The notes beneath the pieces are model-generated. The model searched no databases. It had not been told where the DNA came from and worked only from the letters and a program-made list of their open reading frames with translations. Position numbers and translations under genes: made by a program. From Gammaproteobacteria bacterium (lineage in GTDB: Bacteria; Pseudomonadota; Gammaproteobacteria; Pseudomonadales; PIVM01), in assembly GCA_003353945.1 (NCBI GenBank), contig PIVM01000047.1:1-34349 (forward strand): a stretch of DNA of 34,349 nucleotides. The letters are read 5' to 3'. Below are positions 29,995-34,349 of this stretch, one piece after another. The first letter of the stretch is position 1; every line of letters begins with the position of its first letter.

Positions 29995-31113
29995 ATGAGC
30001 TGGAACCCGAATAAACCCTACAACGACCTTCCCTTGCTGCCGCCAGCTGTCGAGCTGGAAACCAAGGCAGTATTGAAATGTTGTATTACAGCCAGAGCGG
30101 CACTGGCAGAACTCAAGCAGGCCGCTGCGCTGATACCCAATCAGGCTATGCTGATTAATACCCTGCCGCTGCTTGAAGCCAAAGACAGCTCTGAAATAGA
30201 GAACATCGTTACCACTACTGACAAGCTCTTCCAGTTCGTCGACAGTGATGCCCAGGCAGATTTTGCCACCAAAGAAGCGCTTCGTTATCGCCGGGCGCTG
30301 TATGAAGGATGGCAGGTGCTTTCCCAGCGACCTATCAATACCAATATGGCTGAATCAATCTGTAGCCAGATTAAAGGTGTCGATATGGCCGTGCGCAAAG
30401 TGCCGGGCACAACGTTGGCGAATTATAAAACCGGCAAGGTGATTTACACGCCACCCGAAGGCGAGAAAATACTGCGTGATCTGCTCAGTAACTGGGAAAA
30501 GCAGTTATACGAACAACCGGAACTGGATCCGCTAATCCGCATGGCGATTATGCATTACCAGTTCGAGGCGATTCATCCCTTTACCGATGGTAATGGCCGT
30601 ACCGGTAGACTATTGAATATCCTCTATCTGGTTCAGGAAGAATTGCTTACCTTACCTATTCTGTATTTAAGTCGTTATATCATTGCCAATAAAAGCCAGT
30701 ATTATAGTGGTTTATTGGCAGTAACTGGCGAGCAGGCTTGGGAGCCCTGGCTGTTCTATATGCTGGAAGCGGTTGAAAGCACTGCGCAATGGACAACACA
30801 AAAAATCATCGCTGTTCGCGACCTAGCAGACTATACGGCAGACTATGTTCGCGAAATGCTTCCCAAAATTTACTGTCGTGAATTGATCGATACCCTATTT
30901 GAGCAACCTTACTGCCGTATTGGCAATTTGGTGGAAGCCGGTATTGCCAAACGGCAAACAGCGTCTGAGTATTTAAAAAAACTGGCGGGTATTGGGGTGC
31001 TGGTGGAACGACAGGTGGGTAGGGAGAGAGTTTTTATACAGCCGAAGTTGATTCAGTTGATAACACAGGATTGTAACGAGATAAAACCGTATAGCGGCAA
31101 TCGGAGTCAGTAA
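29995..31113 (+). CDS. Fic family protein, class II, with C-terminal winged helix
   Basis: 372 residues. The Fic motif HPFTDGNGRTGR (194-205) has all residues for nucleotidyl transfer, usually AMPylation of a protein hydroxyl. An inhibitory motif SSEIEN (S65, E69, N70) before the Fic core fits the class II [S/T]xxxE[G/N] pattern, so activity is probably self-inhibited. The C-terminal 70 residues (about 300-365, IGNLVEAGIAKRQTASEYLKKLAGIGVLVER) form a winged helix, typical of Fic proteins that bind DNA. With two operators at its own promoter it may repress itself (inference). It ends 1 base before the helicase start codon. No clear Shine-Dalgarno is seen before the ATG. Confidence 0.93.
   Translation: MSWNPNKPYNDLPLLPPAVELETKAVLKCCITARAALAELKQAAALIPNQAMLINTLPLLEAKDSSEIENIVTTTDKLFQFVDSDAQADFATKEALRYRRALYEGWQVLSQRPINTNMAESICSQIKGVDMAVRKVPGTTLANYKTGKVIYTPPEGEKILRDLLSNWEKQLYEQPELDPLIRMAIMHYQFEAIHPFTDGNGRTGRLLNILYLVQEELLTLPILYLSRYIIANKSQYYSGLLAVTGEQAWEPWLFYMLEAVESTAQWTTQKIIAVRDLADYTADYVREMLPKIYCRELIDTLFEQPYCRIGNLVEAGIAKRQTASEYLKKLAGIGVLVERQVGRERVFIQPKLIQLITQDCNEIKPYSGNRSQ
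31103..31106 (+). promoter_or_regulatory. Ribosome binding site supporting the TTG start of the helicase
   Basis: GGAG inside the end of fic, eight bases before TTG at 31115. It supports the non-ATG start and coupling to fic translation. Confidence 0.5.
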
Positions 31114-31114
31114 T

Positions 31115-33976
31115 TTGATCACACCCTATCAAACACAATATTTCGCCTGGCAACTAACCCGTCGTCTTTCATCTGATGATGAGGATAAGTTGACCGGCGC
31201 TATTATGGACGCTCAGATCGACCTCAACCCCCACCAAGTTGATGCGGCGTTGTTTGCCTTTAAAAATCCGTTGAATAAGGGCGTACTACTCGCTGATGAA
31301 GTAGGTTTGGGTAAAACCATTGAGGCGGGATTGGTTATTGCCCAGAAGTGGGCCGAACGAAAACGTAGAATTCTAATCATCGTCCCGGCGAACTTAAGAA
31401 AGCAATGGCATCAGGAAATGCAGGAAAAGTTCGGCGTCGATGGTTATATTCTTGAGTCGGCAATCTATAACAAAGCAAAAAAGGCGGGTGAGAAAAATCC
31501 ATTTGATATTGGTGAAGGCCTGGTGATTTGTTCCTACCAGTTTGCTAAAGCCAAGGCTGACGATATTCAGACGATCCCCTGGGATCTTGCCGTTATTGAT
31601 GAGGCCCACCGGCTACGAAACGTCTATAAAAAGAGTAACAAAATCGCCAAAGCAATCAAGGACATGCTTGCACCGATTGATAAATTATTGCTAACTGCTA
31701 CTCCGCTACAAAACTCATTACTGGAACTCTATGGCCTTGTCAGCATTATCGACGAAAAGGTTTTTGGTGACTTGGACAGCTTCAGAACCCAGTACGGTCG
31801 GATTAATGATGCCTATACATTTTCTAACTTAAAACAGCGTATTGCGACAGTTTGTAAACGTACCTTACGGGAGCAGGTGCAGGCTTATGTTTCATACACT
31901 AAACGCATACCGCTGGTGCAAACCTTTACGCCCTCCAATGACGAGCAGCGTCTCTACAGTCTGGTGTCGGAATACCTGCAAAGACCGGAGCTGAATGCAC
32001 TGCCAGGCGGCCAGCGACAATTGATTTCAATGGTGATGTGGAAACTGCTGGCATCCTCTTCATTTGCCATCGCCGGAGCATTAGGCACAATTATTACCCG
32101 CCTGGAAAAAGGATTGGCTGAGAAGAGATGGGGCGATGATGAGGCCTCTGTCGAAATAGGAGAAGAAATAAAAGCCGAAATACAAGCCGATTACGAAGCG
32201 CTGAATGAAACAGCAGAAGAATGGCAAGAGGACGAATCGGCTATCACTCAGCAAGAACGCGAATCCATAATTGCTGAAATTGAAGAGCTAAAGGGCTTTA
32301 AAACACTGGCCGAAAATATACGCCATAACAGCAAAGGTGAAGCTTTGCTCAAGGCTTTAAAAATTGGCTTTGAAAAACTTCACCAACTCTGCGCCAACGA
32401 AAAAGCGATTATTTTTACCGAGTCCCGCAAAACACAAAATTATTTACTTCAGCTATTAAGTGACAGTGAATACAAAGACAGTATCGTGTTATTTAATGGG
32501 TCTAACAGCGACCAGCAATCGAAACAAATCTACAAGGATTGGCTAGCTCAACATCAGGACTCAGATAAAATCACCGGATCGCGCACGGCTGACACCCGTG
32601 CCGCATTAATCGAGCACTTCCGTGACCATGGTCGCATCATGATCGCCACCGAAGCTGCTGCCGAAGGCGTCAACCTGCAGTTTTGTTCGCTGGTGATTAA
32701 TTACGACCTTCCCTGGAACCCGCAGCGTATCGAGCAGCGTATCGGTCGTTGTCATCGTTATGGGCAAAAGCATGACGTGGTAGTGCTTAACTTTATTGAT
32801 CTTAGCAACGAAGCAGACCGTCGTGTCTACGAACTACTGGAGCAAAAGTTCAACTTGTTTGATGGTGTATTCGGTGCATCTGATGAGGTGCTGGGTGCCA
32901 TCGAAAGCGGTGTTGATTTTGAGCGGCGAATCAAGGAAATCTACCAGACCTGCCGTGGTTCAGAGAAGATTAACGAAGCATTCCAGCAGCTACAGTTAGA
33001 CCTGGCCCACGAAATTAATGCGCAAATGGTCAATACCCGGGAAAAACTGTTTGAGCATTTTGATGAAGATGTATTGCAAAAAATCAAAATCGATAGCACC
33101 GCGTCCTTGGACCGTTACGAGCGTATGTTACTGAGCCTGACCAAGGGTGAATTAAACGATCAAGTGAAGGAAATTGAGGGCGGTTTTATCCTCGAAAGCC
33201 TGCCGGAGAGTGCGCCCGCCGAAATAGCACTGGGTGAATATGAATTGCCCAGAAGGGAGGGCGACAGCCATATCTATCGCCTCAGCCATCCACTGGCCCA
33301 ATGGCTGATCAGTGAAGCCAAAACCAGGAAATTAGCGTCTGCCAAACTTATCTTTGATTACAGTGCGACCAATACACAGGTGTCTGTTGTTAAAGAATTA
33401 CAAGGGCAATCCGGGCAACTTCAGGCCTACCTCACGACCATAGAATCACTGGAGCGGGCAGAAGATCATATTGTGTTGTGCGGCCAACGTGATGATGGTG
33501 AAATAGTGCATCAGGAAGTGCTGGAAAAGCTGCTCACTATCCCGGTTTCAGATACTCGTCCTGCCCCAGTTCAAGCCTTACCAGCACTGGCGAACGAATT
33601 AAACCGACGTAAAACCGGAATACTCGTAGAAGTTCAGCAAAGAAATCTCAAGTATTTTGACGCGGAAGTGGAAAAACTGGACGCATGGGCCGATGACCTG
33701 AAAGTGGGACTGGAACAGGAAATCAAGGAAATTGACAGAGACGTTCGCGAGGTGCGCCGTACCGCTAAAGTGGCCCCTGATCTGAGCGAAAAGCTTCATT
33801 GGCAAAAACGCCAACGTGAACTGGAAAAGCTGAGAAGCAGAAAGCGTCGAGAACTGTTTGATAAACAGGATGAAGTTGATGATCGGCGTGAAGCGATTAT
33901 CAGTGAGCTGGAAGCCAAACTGGAAGAAAAAATCACCGATACATTGCTGTTTACGATTGCCTGGCGGGTGGTTTAA
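31115..33976 (+). CDS. SNF2/RapA-like DEAH-box helicase, defence-type
   Basis: A 953-residue superfamily 2 ATPase. Motif I is DEVGLGKT (61-68), motif II IDEAH (161-165) and motif III LLTATPLQNS (191-200). The C-terminal RecA lobe has FTESRKTQNYLLQLL, MIATEAAAEGVNLQFCSLVINYDLPWNPQRIEQ and IGRCHRYGQ. The last 150 residues are a charged coiled coil (about 830-940). Such helicases use ATP to move along DNA and are common in restriction-like defence loci. Start TTG at 31115 follows the fic stop by 1 base and has GGAG upstream. The gene stop overlaps the next small frame (TAATG), and a methyltransferase gene follows, so all are probably one operon. Confidence 0.93.
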   Translation: MITPYQTQYFAWQLTRRLSSDDEDKLTGAIMDAQIDLNPHQVDAALFAFKNPLNKGVLLADEVGLGKTIEAGLVIAQKWAERKRRILIIVPANLRKQWHQEMQEKFGVDGYILESAIYNKAKKAGEKNPFDIGEGLVICSYQFAKAKADDIQTIPWDLAVIDEAHRLRNVYKKSNKIAKAIKDMLAPIDKLLLTATPLQNSLLELYGLVSIIDEKVFGDLDSFRTQYGRINDAYTFSNLKQRIATVCKRTLREQVQAYVSYTKRIPLVQTFTPSNDEQRLYSLVSEYLQRPELNALPGGQRQLISMVMWKLLASSSFAIAGALGTIITRLEKGLAEKRWGDDEASVEIGEEIKAEIQADYEALNETAEEWQEDESAITQQERESIIAEIEELKGFKTLAENIRHNSKGEALLKALKIGFEKLHQLCANEKAIIFTESRKTQNYLLQLLSDSEYKDSIVLFNGSNSDQQSKQIYKDWLAQHQDSDKITGSRTADTRAALIEHFRDHGRIMIATEAAAEGVNLQFCSLVINYDLPWNPQRIEQRIGRCHRYGQKHDVVVLNFIDLSNEADRRVYELLEQKFNLFDGVFGASDEVLGAIESGVDFERRIKEIYQTCRGSEKINEAFQQLQLDLAHEINAQMVNTREKLFEHFDEDVLQKIKIDSTASLDRYERMLLSLTKGELNDQVKEIEGGFILESLPESAPAEIALGEYELPRREGDSHIYRLSHPLAQWLISEAKTRKLASAKLIFDYSATNTQVSVVKELQGQSGQLQAYLTTIESLERAEDHIVLCGQRDDGEIVHQEVLEKLLTIPVSDTRPAPVQALPALANELNRRKTGILVEVQQRNLKYFDAEVEKLDAWADDLKVGLEQEIKEIDRDVREVRRTAKVAPDLSEKLHWQKRQRELEKLRSRKRRELFDKQDEVDDRREAIISELEAKLEEKITDTLLFTIAWRVV

Positions 33977-34206
33977 TGACATCTCCTCCCAGGTCCCTAT
34001 GGGTAAATGCAGCTTGGGAGGCGCTAAACCTGACAAGCTGTATGAAAATGCGCATTTCACAGTTAATCGATATCACTGCCCAGCAAATCGTTGGTACCAC
34101 CAACGCACTAGAGTGGGGAAAGCAATACCCGACGGTGTTTAGTAATGCAAGCGATCTTCAGCGCTTAAAGACTCGCGTGATGGCGAGCCGACCAAATAAT
34201 GTATAA
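33976..34206 (+). CDS. Small protein translationally coupled to the helicase, unknown
   Basis: 76 residues, starting with an ATG that shares its first A with the helicase stop (TAATG), a strong sign of coupling. It ends 11 bases before the methyltransferase start and so fills the gap between two operon genes. The mid-part (MRISQLIDITAQQIVGTTNAL) could be helical. No family is recognised. Other frames overlap it, so it could still be a chance frame. Confidence 0.45.
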   Translation: MTSPPRSLWVNAAWEALNLTSCMKMRISQLIDITAQQIVGTTNALEWGKQYPTVFSNASDLQRLKTRVMASRPNNV

Positions 34207-34217
34207 ATGAGAAATGA

Positions 34218-34349
34218 ATGGCTAAGCAGAAAACCAAACTCGAACTCACCTGGATTGGCAAAGACAAACGGCCCAAGCTTGAACCGCGAATTTTACTGGA
34301 AGAGCCGGATAAGTCCTACCATGCCAAACATCGGGTGACCGATAAGGAT
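34218..34349 (+). CDS. DNA methyltransferase, N-terminal fragment cut by the window end
   Basis: 44 codons from ATG at 34218, open to the last base. The opening KLELTWIGKDKRPKLEPRIL and the following LLEEPDKSYHA match the characteristic N terminus of type III-like adenine-specific methyltransferases, where the catalytic DPPY motif lies further in and so outside this window. It is the fourth gene of the fic-helicase operon and points to a restriction-modification-type defence locus continuing to the right. The assignment rests on the N-terminal motif alone. Confidence 0.6.
   Translation, partial: MAKQKTKLELTWIGKDKRPKLEPRILLEEPDKSYHAKHRVTDKD

Noticed and set aside
33599-34060. Minus-strand frame of 153 codons under the helicase end
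   Set aside because: Shadow of the coiled-coil coding region; Phe/Leu-rich translation with no family and opposite a well-supported gene.

Overview
The window reads as chromosomal DNA of a Gram-negative gammaproteobacterium, probably a marine lineage near Cellvibrionales/Spongiibacteraceae. That placement is an inference from the gene set (two-membrane envelope functions, a cadherin-like giant surface protein, a HupE/UreJ plus parvulin pair, a sulfotransferase/SDR pair) and is not proven. The left 26 kb is moderately AT-rich. The right part, from about 27.3 kb, looks like accessory DNA, with visibly higher G+C in the hipBA pair.

Left block (1-20.2 kb): a minus-strand membrane sensor with a haem-binding-type Tll0287/DUF3365 domain and a degenerate histidine-kinase core diverges from a plus-strand cluster. 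The cluster encodes a GAF-domain/HlyD fusion, an M50-type membrane zinc metalloprotease carrying a PqqD-like N terminus and a HlyD-like C terminus, and a small periplasmic adaptor. After a terminator and a leader of about 300 bases come a 3750-residue surface protein (LEPR-XLL-like motif, DUF4347, cadherin/NG2-like repeats, LamG, VCBS, PKD, acidic tail, conserved-looking hydrophobic C terminus) and a diguanylate cyclase. I see no ABC transporter, TolC, RTX repeats or Sec signal peptide for the giant protein. The M50/adaptor genes are therefore good candidates for an uncharacterised export or processing machine dedicated to it, with c-di-GMP control from the next gene.

Middle block (20.2-26.4 kb): a sulfotransferase and an SDR oxidoreductase are divergently arranged. 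A minus-strand run follows: ABC-2 permease, ABC ATPase, parvulin-like PPIase and HupE/UreJ-like membrane protein. A 30-base repeat sits behind convergent gene ends at two places.

Right block (26.4-34.3 kb): a degraded tRNA-Leu(CAA)-like sequence marks what may be an island edge. After it come a hipBA toxin-antitoxin pair, a kilobase of apparently decayed DNA with a perfect 16-bp inverted repeat, and a defence-type operon. That operon holds a class II Fic protein with a C-terminal winged helix and a double operator at its promoter, a large SNF2/RapA-like helicase, a small coupled ORF, and the first 44 codons of a DNA methyltransferase cut by the window edge.
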